64,000 nucleotides of DNA from contig QKWP01000219.1 in NCBI GenBank assembly GCA_003550325.1, positions 168,554-232,553 of the forward strand, written 5' to 3'. Shown one piece after another: positions 46,293 through 57,077 of this stretch (its first letter is position 1; the number at the start of each line of letters is the position of its first letter). This stretch comes from Gigaspora rosea (taxonomy: Eukaryota; Glomeromycota; Glomeromycetes; Diversisporales; Gigasporaceae). Below the pieces are notes generated by a model. It was not told where the DNA came from, ran no database searches, and saw nothing but the letters and a program-made list of their open reading frames with translations. The position numbers and the translations under genes are program-made.

Positions 46293-47720
46293 TTCGGTCA
46301 AATATAGTATGCACGTAGGTACGTACGTGTGTACGTACAAGTACGAAATTGATTTTATAAAAAGGAAACGGTTGCACAAATGGTTACATGCGAATGCAGC
46401 TAAATATCACATGATTCGTAAGATTCAGATAAATCCGGAAAAGAAAATGAATAAACTTAATAGATTATGCGCACGAACGAGCTTAACAAATTTGAAAATT
46501 TCCCGAAATATTTCGATGTGTTCCTTAGCCGATAGATGTGGCTTAAATCACTATTATTTTTGAAACTGATCTTTTTAAACTGCTTTTAATTACGTCTTAT
46601 CGAAGTTATAGAAGAATAACTTCTATATAAGTTTCTAGATAAAGTTTTATGATCCTTGTGTTAGTTTTTGATCATCTGAATTTTTTGCAATAAAACAAAA
46701 CGGCTCAAACGGGTAACCGTGACCCTTTTTTTTATTCTTATAGTTAGATAACTCAAAAATAATAGAAACCCCTGAGAAAATTTTTGATACTTATATAGAA
46801 TAATTATTTTTCTGTAAATTTTATTATTAATTAACGAGGGGAAAAGGCCAGAATTTTGAAAAACTTGACCAAATATGGTATTCAAAACCAGGTCAACTGA
46901 TTTAGAGCCCTACAGAATACATCACTGGAATAGGATACATGCAGATCTTAAAGTGGTAGAAGAGCACAATTTTCTCAACAAGTCTTTATTGATTATAACA
47001 TTACGAATGCATAAAAGCTTGTGAAGCGAAATTCGTAAGATTATAATCAAATTCATTAGTGATATATGCACGTAGTTTTTTAGTTTATTCCTATTTAATT
47101 ATTCTTATTTTATCATTTATACTGTCTTTTTACATAACTCTTTGTTTCCTTCTTTTTATTTGCCAATTGCAGCTCGGCAATTAGACCAATTAAGAATGTT
47201 TACGTAGTACATCAGCAAATTGCCTTATTTGATTAGTGTACAAATAGGTTGCAATACAGTATTGAGAAAATCATATGCATAATATGGTGGAATCACTTTG
47301 TCTTTTATAATGTATGTGGTATAATTCGTTCAATAAGTCTAGGTTCATTTTTGAGTCCAATAATAGTTAAGAAGTTCTCGGAGTAATTAGATGCGGAGTC
47401 TCTTTTACTGTATACTGTTTTTGTTAATAGTTATTCAGCTGTCGTCTCGTCTAAAATTATTAATTAGTTTAAATTTTAAACTGTCCAACATTTTATATAA
47501 CTGAATTAATTGCGTAATTTAACTTTTGAATTATATATATAATTAGCGTGATTTTAGGATTACGTTATCAAGTTTATTAAAAATTTGTATTTAATTTAGT
47601 TACTATAAAAAATTTCTTCGATTATCAAAATCTCAATCATCTTAATATAATACAGTATAGTATATAACATTGCAACAAAAATCTACGGACAGTTATTATG
47701 GGCAGTGAAATTTATATGAT
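46293..47720 (-). repeat. Duplicated 5' flank of gene D
   Basis: Collinear with block C flanks 31871-33475 and 37256-37520, lacking the insertions found there. Starts with ACGTACGTGTGTACGTAC. No gene. Confidence 0.75.
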
Positions 47721-48534
47721 AAATTATTAGCAGCTAATTTTTAAAATTCATATGCGGAAACAATGGCCGCAGATTAAAAACTCATTCCAAAGTAAAATTC
47801 GCATGGAAAATGCGGATTTTATTATGCGTCATACATGTAATCCATTCTTTTTTGAGTTTTTATTACAGCATTATGTTTAAGTATTTTCCATATTGTAGAT
47901 CGGTCAAAAATTGATTGTTTTATTCGATATATAATTTGTAATTTTGTATTTATCTTTCATTTTAATTTAAAGAATGGTTTAATATTCAAATTATTATCTG
48001 AAATTATTTCTTTTTGTTATTTTTTCATGTGTTACGATGTAAATATGTTTATTCAAACTAAAACTCAGTCGATTACTTCCTAGAATCATGTTCATAAATT
48101 GCCGTGATAATGTATACTGATTAGTAGTTAGGCAATTCAAATACTGTATTAGTGTTAATTTATTTTCTTTATATAAAATTTTTATATTATTTTTTATCAT
48201 TTGTAGTCAAAATTAAACCTTTATTACGCTCTAAACTATAAGGCTATTGTATCTAATCTTCGTTTAACATTATTTCACTCTCAATTTTCTGAGACCTCTT
48301 AAACAAATGGAGTTGACAAATTGGTCGATATAATGGTCGATACGGTAACAGATTTCCCGGTACAGTACCACAATATACTTACCGTATTATGTTTACTCTG
48401 TGTATATACCAAATAAAGTAATATTAATGAAGTCCAATTTCAAAATGGCTAAAACTATAATCTAGCCAATTTCTATATATATTGTTGCTTTAAATTATTT
48501 ATTGTTCGCTTTTTTTTTTTTTCCTTCACATAAA
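47721..48534. other. AT-rich region upstream of the membrane-protein gene
   Basis: Nothing but AT-rich sequence and short inverted words (GCGGAAAC/GCGGATTT near 47755-47830). It should hold the promoter of the gene at 48535, but no motif is distinctive. Confidence 0.4.
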
Positions 48535-48860
48535 ATGGCAGTGTTGCTAACAATATTCAATATTTTACAAAATCCTGTACCACAATATGTATTAGGTTCA
48601 TTACCAGCTATACTAACAATAGGAACAACTCCTCATGAAACTTTGTTAGCAAAATTCCTATGGTTTGTTCGATGTCTTGGTTGCCCATTTGCAGGATTAT
48701 TTTATTTCTGCAGCATAGAGAGCAATTCAATTGAAATGAGTGCTTATTGGCTTGAATCGAAGAAATTTATTCGAAAAAATAATAAATCTAAAATTGAAGA
48801 TGACGAAAATGATTATAATGACGATGATAAAGATGAAGATAAAGACGATGATAAAGATGA

Positions 48861-48893
<33 letters not shown>

Positions 48894-49695
48894 AAAAGAT
48901 AATTACAATAAATTTATTGAAGAAAGTAGCAAAAACACAACCAACAAAGAAACTAAAATCGTAATTGATAATAAAGATGAAATAAATATTAAAATAAAAG
49001 GCAAAATTGAACAAGATTATCCTAGACCATTTGGACATCATTCTATGAAATTAAAACTTAATAAATCTCAGAAACGTATTTTAAAAGACTGGATTGCAGA
49101 AGCCTCTTTATTAGATAGGTTATTATTAGGTGTTTCCGCATACTACATATTAGTTGGTATAGTTGCTGGAATATCTAAAGCAGCAGGACCATGTACAGAT
49201 GATAAATCATTACAGGATTGGCCATACATACCAATGTTATTCATTTGGACATTACCTGTAATTTATGTTCGAATAAGAAAAGGAAAAGTTGTAAGTAAAG
49301 TATTACCAAAACGTTTAAAAAATAGAATAATTGTAGTAAAATATAATACAGAAATAGCTAAGACAAAACGTAATTGGGTTTTTGTTATTTTTTGTGTTTC
49401 CCTTTTTCTTCCTTGGTTAGCTGTAATTATAGCATATTGGACTCCCCCTGTAGGATTTTTTTGTAGGAGTAAATTTTTGATGTTGATATGTCTTATATGG
49501 TCATTTAGTAGTATAGCTGCATACGCAAGTCACATAAAGGGAGAAAAGGATGTATATGGTCCAATTAGTATAATGTTCAGTTTCTTTGGTGTAGTAGTAG
49601 GATTAGGTTTGATATTTTTAAGCATTTTAGCAAATTTCAATTCATTATGGGTAACCCTATTTGGCCCTTCTTGCTATGTTCCACTTAAATGTTAA
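48535..49695 (+). CDS. Uncharacterised multi-pass membrane protein with Asp-rich loop
   Basis: Intron-less frame of 386 residues. The first ATG is at 48535 (MAVLLTIFNILQNPVPQYV); upstream the frame continues only through a T-rich tract without ATG. I count six hydrophobic segments: about 37-60, 195-214, 229-246, 281-302, 313-332 and 343-367. Between the first and second lies a ~130-residue hydrophilic loop with an acidic low-complexity part (88-121, eight consecutive Asp at 108-115), then a basic stretch PRPFGHHSMKLKLNKSQKR (163-181). Paired Cys occur near the ends (47 and 50; 380 and 386). I recognise no family; it could be a lineage-specific Glomeromycotina protein. An antisense ORF of 104 codons across the loop is a codon-composition shadow. 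Codon use is AT-rich like the BTB genes. Confidence is good that it is coding, low for function. Confidence 0.85.
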
Positions 49696-50067
49696 TTAGC
49701 AGTTAAAATGGTGTTTCGTACATCAAATATTTATAGTTATCAGTCTCATGCATTGTGCATATGTAATTAATTGTTTTTTTTTCATATAGAAAATCTGGTA
49801 CAGGCCGATTTCCGAATTAATCATTAAAAAACGTTATCGTTGAATCGACATAAATTATATAAATATATGTATTAATAAAAAAAGATAACTTTTGAAAATT
49901 TCAAGTTAATTTCAAGCAGCCTTTATTAAGTATTAATAGCATTTTATTATATTTACGTTTAATGCTATAGTGAAATAATAATGAAATCGAAAAAATTTTA
50001 ATATGAAATATATGAAATATTTTTCAAAGATTACGATAGAAATCCACAAATTTTGCGTTAGAGATTT
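49696..50067. other. 3' region of the membrane-protein gene, nothing else seen
   Basis: AT-rich; several AATAAA-like words that could serve as polyadenylation signals, none distinctive. Confidence 0.4.
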
Positions 50068-50326
50068 TATCGTACCAATCCGAAATTAAACAAACATCCT
50101 CTACTACAATTTTTTAATCTCAGATTAGCGTAAATTGTACTGTAAAATCTTACAAATTTCGACCGAATTAAGCTTGATTAGGGCAAAGATTCGAAATAAC
50201 ACCCATGCGCGTTATTTCGGAGATTTTACGGTATTGAGATCTTTGGCCAAATTACTCCACTAATCTGAGATTAAAAAAATTGAGATAGAGTTTTGGTGCT
50301 TAATTTCGGAATGATACAGTATTTGC
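50068..50326. mobile_element. MITE with ATCGTACCAATCCGAAATTA ends
   Basis: Left arm TCGTACCAATCCGAAATTAA plus TTTTTTAATCTCAGATTAG. The right arm is complementary over about 60 bp. Non-coding. Confidence 0.7.
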
Positions 50327-51060
50327 AAGTAAAAAAAGCTCACAATATGTCAAAAGGAATTTGACGTGTTTATAATAAGACATAAATTCCAGTTCAAATG
50401 TTACCGCATAATGAATAAATAAAAGAAAAAAAAAAAGAGACTCAAACTTGAAAAGAATTACATGTGTGTAAAAAACTGATGATCTTTGAAAATTGCATAA
50501 TACTGTAAACTACTAGTTTTATTTCACTTCTGTACTTAAAATAAATAATGCTCAATAGCCCTATTATATTCTTATCTGTGCAGTTCGGGACAATTAGAGA
50601 TGTCCAATTTTAATTAGTTGTTTTAAAGTGTTATAACTTAACAAAAAAAATTATTAAATAAAAAAAAAAAACTCTCTTACAAATTGATAATTGTAACCCA
50701 AACTACATTTCTGAAAGGTTTTCTTTTAAACTTTGTATATTTTATATATAAACTAGATTGAATCAAAAACTAATCAGAATAGGTAATTAATGAAGAAAAA
50801 AATGGTGTAGTAAATTTTTCACAAAACTACCAACATTTTTTAATTAGAAAGAAGTAATAAATTTTTCACAAAGCTACCAACATTTTTTAATTAGAAAGAA
50901 GTAATATAACATAAATCTATCCATAGTTAATAATAATAAATTAACTAAATTGATCAAAAAATAAAAATTAAAAATAAATTATTGGATCTAGTAATTAAAA
51001 ATGGTTAATTTTACTTATTGGAGATTAATCAATTAATGACCCTGGACATTATTTTATACT
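50327..51060. other. AT-rich DNA with a 47-bp tandem duplication
   Basis: 50811-50904 holds two copies of TAAATTTTTCACAAARCTAC followed by CAACATTTTTTAATTAGAAAG, 47 bp apart. Otherwise nothing recognised. Confidence 0.6.
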
Positions 51061-51069
51061 TTGCATGTG

Positions 51070-51690
51070 CGTATTAGAATAGAAATTAAAATGCCTAAAA
51101 CTGGTTTTAAATAGATCTAAATCTGAAACTCTTTCAGATTTTTGAAAAAAATCTAAACTTCAGAAACCCAAAACCACAAAACTATAATCCTAACCTTTGA
51201 CCAATCAGAATGCAGGATTAGATATAATATAAAAATTAAAGCAATTATTTTTTTTTTTTAAAAAAAAAAAAACTTTTACTTAAAATTTGACTTATAAAAC
51301 TGCTTTTTTATCATGCTAAAAAATTTCTTGCATTAGGGGATTTCTAGCTATTCCCTGATAAATTCTAACTTAACTTTAATTTAGTCACGGTTTGTCTTAT
51401 TTCGATTAGCATGAAATCAAAACAAATCAAAAGGTTGGTAAATATCAAAAATATCATCAATATAAATAGTATACAGTATAATGATTAAACCTAATTATGT
51501 AGACTATACAAATTAAAAATTTAATAGTTTAGTGTTTTGAAAAGATTTCAGACAGATTTTTTTGGTAGAGTTTCAGAGTATTAGGTAGGTTTCGAATAAT
51601 ATTCTAGATTTCGAAGATTCATATGAGGTTTCGAGTTTAGGATAAGGTTTTGGAACCTATAATCCGAATTCCAATTCTAGCATTATAATA
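51070..51690. mobile_element. Possible decayed relative of the 22153-24369 hAT-like element
   Basis: Right part repeats GGTTTCGAGTTTAGGATAAGG and CTATAATCCGAATTCCAATTC, echoing the right end of 22153-24369. The left part has ATCTGAAACTC and AACCCAAAACC words. No clean TIR or duplication. Tentative. Confidence 0.3.
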
Positions 51691-52289
51691 AATTGATTAA
51701 TGCTCAAAAATAGGAACTATGACTCGTAAACTAAGTTCTTTTTTTATTTGCAAGTTTCAAATGTATGCAATATTTTTAAGTTAGCTTTAAGATTCTCTTG
51801 GTTTTTCCATATCCTAAGTTTTTTCTTTTTTTTGTTAGTGTGAATTATAAAATATATATATTGTTGTGGTTGGGCTGGCAGTACAACGTTAACTTTATGA
51901 TAAATTATTGTAAAAAATTTCAATAAAAATATGTGTTTACATATTCTTTAAGATTTTTTAAAACTGTACTAAGACATAATTATATGATCACAAGCAACAA
52001 AAATTTACAACAATGATTCCGGTATAATAATATTTTTTATGATTAAATTATGACCGTAGCGATTTCAAAATTCATAAAGATATCTCGGCAAGTACTTCGA
52101 TTCGAAAAAAAAATTTAAAAAATTTAAAAAGAACAAATCAAATTGAACAAAAATAATTTTAATCGTGATAAACGCGTAAAGTTTTTGCAATTATTTATAT
52201 TTTTAAATAGATGGAATTACATTTTAAATAGATTGTCATTCACAAAGCAAATAAAGCCATTTAAGCATGAAATTAATTAGATAATATTT
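51691..52289. other. AT-rich 3' side of gene E, nothing recognised
   Basis: Unlike A-D, the 3' flank of gene E does not match the shared block, so the duplication boundary or older divergence lies here. Confidence 0.5.
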
Positions 52290-53830
52290 TTAAGATTTTT
52301 TACTAATCTGGAATATTTCATATTCTTCTACTGAAAAATATGAATGTCCATCACTCTCAAATGTCGATTCATTTCTAATTCTTTTTTCATATTTGAACCA
52401 ATAATTCGCACAGCTAGAATCAAAATCAAACTCGTCAACCATGACTAAATCACCACAGCCAAAAGTTGGTCCATAAGTAGAATTACATTCAATTGCAGAT
52501 TCTGGATCTTTTACACGACTTAAAATAGAATTTTGAATGGTACCATTTTTCAATGAAAAAATAAAACTATCTTTGCATTCAATATAATGATATAATCCAT
52601 CTGGCTTGTCCCAACCGACAGGATTATAACCACCAAGAATTTCATCAGAATCTTTAACCTTCATAACAACAATAAGATGTGTTTGCTTTTCACATAAATT
52701 CCAAAATGAATCTCTGGTAAAGCTATCTCTAGTTCCACGAAGAAGTAATTTAAATTTATATGGATTATTTTCTATTGAATATGGTTTAACTTTTTTATCA
52801 ATCCATGATGCAATTTCGGCTGCATGTTCTTCATTAATAACTGTTGAAAATGTTTCCATCATACGTGATGGTAATGTGGATGTCAAAGTTATTCTAGGTG
52901 GAAGAATTATTGATGATATTTCTCGATCAGGATTAGCAATTTTTTTCATTATGTCTTTCCAAAGTTTTCTTTCTAGGATTGTTTGATATGGTTCTATATT
53001 ATCAACAATATCATTTCCAGGTATTTGAAAGTAACGAATAAGAGGTAAACAATTTTGTAAAGTAGTTTTTAAAGTTTGAAAATTTTCAGGAGTCCATTCT
53101 TCAGTGTCTGATGGTAAACCTTGATTTTGGGCAATTCCCCATTTAATTACATAATTCCAAACTTTTACTTCTTCCATTTGTAAATCATCTCGTTTAATAA
53201 GAGATACTAATGCATTTTCTTGAAGTGATGTAAAGTCATCAGAGTCAAAAATCTTAGTTGGATGCTTTACCAAAAAATCATTACACCATTTTTGCAAATT
53301 TTGAAATTGATTATTTTGAAAACTTTTTTGATAAATTTGTGTAAAATGTAAACGAAGCCAGTGGGATTTTTCTTCAATCAAGTGTTTCTCAAGGAATTTA
53401 GTCAATTCTTCAAGAAGAAACTCATTAGCCAAAATCAAAAGATCAAAAATGAATGATGCATCTTGATTTTCCAGTAAAATTATTCCTCCATAAATATATC
53501 TACATTAGATTAATAAATTTTGCAAGATTAGTTCTTGGGTATATAATAAATGTTATGATAAATGTGTTATATAACTCACTTAATAATAACTTCAAATTGT
53601 TCAGTAGAAGTATGTTGTAAATTAATTGTTTTTATATTATTATTATCTTTGCAGGCTTTTACTAATTCGTTACGAAAATACAAAGATCTATACCTTAAAA
53701 TATTTGAATGTGCTTGAAATATACTTACATTTGATGGCTCTCCTATTTTAATTATTACATTGAAATCTTCTTTATCATCAAGAAGTTCAAGATAATTATT
53801 TGAAAGTTTTTCAAAGAATTTCGTCGCCAT
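52290..53830 (-). CDS. BTB-BACK-TLDc domain protein (gene E), intact
   Basis: Exon 1 at 53830-53580 starts with ATG (MATKFFEKLSNNYLELL). The 80-nt intron (53500-53579, GTGAGT...TAG) interrupts a Lys codon. Exon 2 at 53499-52290 completes a 486-residue protein. BTB is about 1-115 (NVIIKIG, FQAHSNILRYRSLYFRNEL, IIKYIYGG). BACK is about 120-245 (ANEFLLEELTKFLEKHLI, KVWNYVIKWGIAQN). TLDc is about 305-480 with the typical SFIFSLKNG, GPTFGCGDLVM and a C-terminal SVEEYEIFQI. It is the most diverged copy: it keeps the QIPGNDIVDN segment that C has lost and has a longer TLDc tail (DFDSSCANYWFKYEKR). The family is thought to act as cytosolic adaptors, but the role here is unknown. The gene model is well supported by conservation of splice sites with C. 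Confidence 0.93.
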
Positions 53831-54240
53831 TTCGGTCAGTACGTACAGTACGTACAGGACTAAATTGATTTTATAAATTGGAAACGGTTACACAAACAGT
53901 TATACAACAGGCGGATGCAGCTAAATATCGGATGTGGGCCATTAATCAGCCGTTATCCAGCCGTTTAGTCGATATTTTAGTTGGTAAGCATGTGGTTTAA
54001 ATCACTATTGTCAAATCAAATTCGATTGTAGTTGTGCATTTACGTATTTGATGTTACGTATTATCAATTTTATTCGTAACATAAATCTATAAATCTTTTA
54101 ATATTTTATGGACAATGCTATTTGTACCCCGTTTTTGTTCATTCTATTTAAAAATCATTTCAGCTAATTTTCATATGCATAATACTGTATAAAAATGTAA
54201 ATGATTATAGTTTTTAATTTAAGTAGATGGATTGTTTTCT
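53831..54240 (-). repeat. Duplicated 5' flank of gene E
   Basis: Matches block A (24410-24490 and 25148-25380), including GGGCCATTAATCAGCCGTTA and the left half of the AATGCTATTTGTACC MITE. Starts with the ACGTACAGTACG repeat common to the family. Confidence 0.65.
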
Positions 54241-54695
54241 ACAAGAGTTTCGTCTTTTTGGGGTTTAAGTTTCGACTTTCGTCACCATGCAAAAAAGGTT
54301 TCATCTAACAAATATAGTTACAGCATGTTAGAATTAGGAATAGAGTTGTTAATAAAAGAGTATAAGTGGATTGGTACATTTAATAGGCTTAATGAAAAAC
54401 CTAAATCTTAGCTTTAGTCGATTTCAACCTTTGCGACACATTTATTTTAAATTATACGTTCTCATTCATGTCAATCTATTTTTATCATCTGCATTCACGC
54501 TAAAAATGGCAATGCCTCTTCTTCATTTAATAGACTAGAGGATTGGGACCGTATTTTTACAATCTGGTTGATGATATATAAAAATGAAAAGAAATTAAGA
54601 AAACGATAAAGTGATGCCCTGTGAGAAATTTTTACACGTGATTACACATGACTGATACGAGATGTATCACGTGGAAATCAGATCAGTTGTACGGC
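54241..54695. other. Intergenic DNA, nothing recognised
   Basis: No ORF or repeat pair supported. Confidence 0.4.
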
Positions 54696-54703
54696 ATAGG
54701 AAC

Positions 54704-55115
54704 CAGGGACACGGAAATTTTTCGAAACAATTTTTTGAAAGAAATTGAAATTTTTGCCCCAAATCGAAATTTTTTGAAATTTGGCCGAATTTGATCAAAA
54801 TTTCTCGAAATTTGGCAAAATTTAATCAAAATTTATCGAAATTTTTGGTAAAATCATAAAAATCACATGAAGATAATATTATTGGCCTAAAAAAAGGAAA
54901 TACCGAAGATCATATGATAATACAGTAATAATATTATTGGACGAGAACAACATTAAAAAATTTTTTTATGCTGATTTCGAAATTTATTGAAATTTTTGCA
55001 CAAATCGATTGAAATTTATCGAAATATTGCATAAATCAATCGAAATTTATCAAAATTTTTACAAAAATTGACCGAAATATTTGCTTTAAATCAAAATAAT
55101 ATTTCCGTGTCCCTG
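54704..55115. mobile_element. Small hAT-type element with CAGGGACACGGAAATTTTT ends
   Basis: Perfect 8-bp duplication ATAGGAAC (54696-54703 and 55116-55123); TIR CAGGGACACGGAAAT with complement ATTTCCGTGTCCCTG. Many subterminal CGAAATTTTT repeats on both sides. 412 bp, non-coding. Confidence 0.88.
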
Positions 55116-55219
55116 ATAGGAACCACATAAAATTTCGCAGACACGTGATGATATGCTCTAAAATTCAATTGGCCGAAAAAAAATCACGATTTGTTATTGC
55201 ATTTTTCGATTAAAAAGTT

Positions 55220-55431
55220 AAATTTCAATATTAGGGTAAGGGTGAGTGTTCAAATGACTTTAGCAAGAGCCTCATATATAGCAAAATTTTGCAAGAAATT
55301 TTTTTGTTAAGACGCAGAAGATGGTTGTGTAAGCCAAATTTTGCATTATAGACGATTTTTGAAAAAACTAGCTGTTTTGCTTCGTTTTCATGTTACACTT
55401 GATCCTGTGCCATAATTGGTTCGAAATCACA
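55220..55431 (-). repeat. Dispersed repeat shared with 16821-17050
   Basis: In reverse complement it shows ACCAATTATG, AAGTGTAACATG, TTTTTTCAAAAAT, GCAAAATTT, AACAAAAAAATTTCT and a CCCTTACCCTAA end, in the same order as the copy at 16821. Weaker relatives occur near 23780-23890 and 51185-51350. Confidence 0.5.
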
Positions 55432-55627
55432 TTTCTGCAGAATTTTTATGCGGTTCCTATGTATAATGCAAAATCGACGAACACGTAATTGCTTTCATGT
55501 CATGGCATGTGCTCGAAATAATAAACGGCTACATACATAACTATACAGAAAATTGCACAGGAAAGCATGTAAAAACGCACGCTATTATGTGCACTATTGC
55601 ACAGAATTTGCGCCTTTTTACGTGTCC

Positions 55628-55722
55628 AGGTGGCAGGATTATTGATGATACTTGTCGATTTGGTGATATAAGATATCTTTCCAAAGATTTTTTTCAAGGA
55701 CTTTATAATATGGCTGTTGTAA
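55628..55722 (-). pseudogene. Tiny relic of a BTB-BACK-TLDc gene
   Basis: The plus strand reads GGTGGCAGGATTATTGATGA, CTTGTCGATTTGG, then ATCTTTCCAAAGA. These words occur in the same order in the BACK-TLDc linker of genes C-E (the NPNREISSIILPP region, antisense). About 95 bp; no flanking homology recognised. Confidence 0.45.
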
Positions 55723-55869
55723 CAAATAAAAATTTTCAATTTTTTATTATTGTAACTAAAAATTTTATTTTCACAATATTTTGTCCGCAAAACTTCATAA
55801 AAAATTGTGATCATTCATATTTGGTAAAATTATAAGAACTTTCTCATACATTTTATACCTTATACTAAA

Positions 55870-56968
55870 ATGGTAATGTGTGGTGGCTTGGTGGCTTAAC
55901 AAGATGAATATTGTTATGGGCATATTAAAACATTAAAGTGGCTATGTGAACGTAGTCGTATATTCCTGATAAGCCAAAGACGGCTTGAAAAGCCACTACG
56001 TACCATAGTAACATTTGTAAAGTAGCATAGCCCCTAAAGAAAACGCAGCGAAGGATAGTACTGTTCTAAGAATAATAACAAAGTAACGTAGTAGTTACTA
56101 AATAAGGTAGTAACAGCCAACTAAGTAGTGTAGTTGTGGTGGTATAAGCATAATAGAAAGAAATAAGGATTTAACATATATAAAAAGGCCTCCAGTTCAC
56201 AGCCAAAGAAAATTAAGTTCTATTGTTATTTAATAAAGACTTCCCTTATTACCATTAAATAAATCACATATTTCTTTTGATTAATAAAATTATACATAAC
56301 TTTGAATTCAACTTGTAACTTTAATAACCCTTTTCGTAACTCAATTTGATGGACTGAATTGACTTGTAACCTCGAATCGGCCTTATTAAGACTCGAATTC
56401 GACTTAATCCTATTTTGTTAATCTCTTGAAATCATCCACATGATCCCTATCAGCCTACCGATAGCCCTATAATAAAGTCTTTAGTTTAAATATTTTCCTG
56501 ATAAACGCTGTCTCTTTTAGTTTTCCTTATCTTTGCAAGTTGCTATAGAACTTACTTTATCTATATAGTCATACTTCTGTACTTATCGGAAACTTTCCAA
56601 CTTACTTATATCGACTCTCTCCCAAGATCACCTGATCGATATCCGAATTAGATATCAGCCTATCTTATACCCTGTGATACACATTTTGATTCCACCTTCG
56701 ATCAACCCTATATTTCATTATTATTTTTATTGATATCATTTTATTGATATTACCCCCATATTAGCATCACAAGCCTCAGCGTCCTTTTATTATTGTAGTG
56801 ATTTCGTGATAGACCAACTATCAGGTCTCTACGTATTGTATATTGAGCCTCCCTCTAATCCTCGTGATCCCTATATTCTATATTTATATCTCTCATAGTA
56901 CACGATTGGAGTGTAAATTGGCACTATTGTCTATATTGTTTTACCTGCTCTCCCAATCAACCATTACA
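55870..56968 (+). repeat. Probable 5' LTR of the broken Gypsy element
   Basis: Ends CCATTACA just before ATTAGTGCC, a PBS-like site comparable to the one in the first element. It has a TATA-like box (ATATATAAAAAGG near 56178) and AATAAAG signals (near 56232). The start is uncertain (TGTGGTGG near 55874 or TGTTATGGG near 55913). No partner LTR in the window confirms it. Confidence 0.45.
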
Positions 56969-57077
56969 ATTAGTGCCAGTTGTGTGGAGTGAATAATTAT
57001 CCCCTCTATAAAGTTTTACAAATTTTCCTATTATAACCAAACTGAAGAAGTTTATATACCCTCCAAATAAAAGGACC

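Noticed and set aside
48727-49041. Antisense ORF of 104 codons within the membrane-protein gene
   Set aside because: Ile/Phe runs are the complement of the Asp/Lys codons on the coding strand.
55500-55835. Opposing ORFs of 112 and 104 codons
   Set aside because: They overlap each other and the antisense TLDc relic; neither has a recognisable domain.
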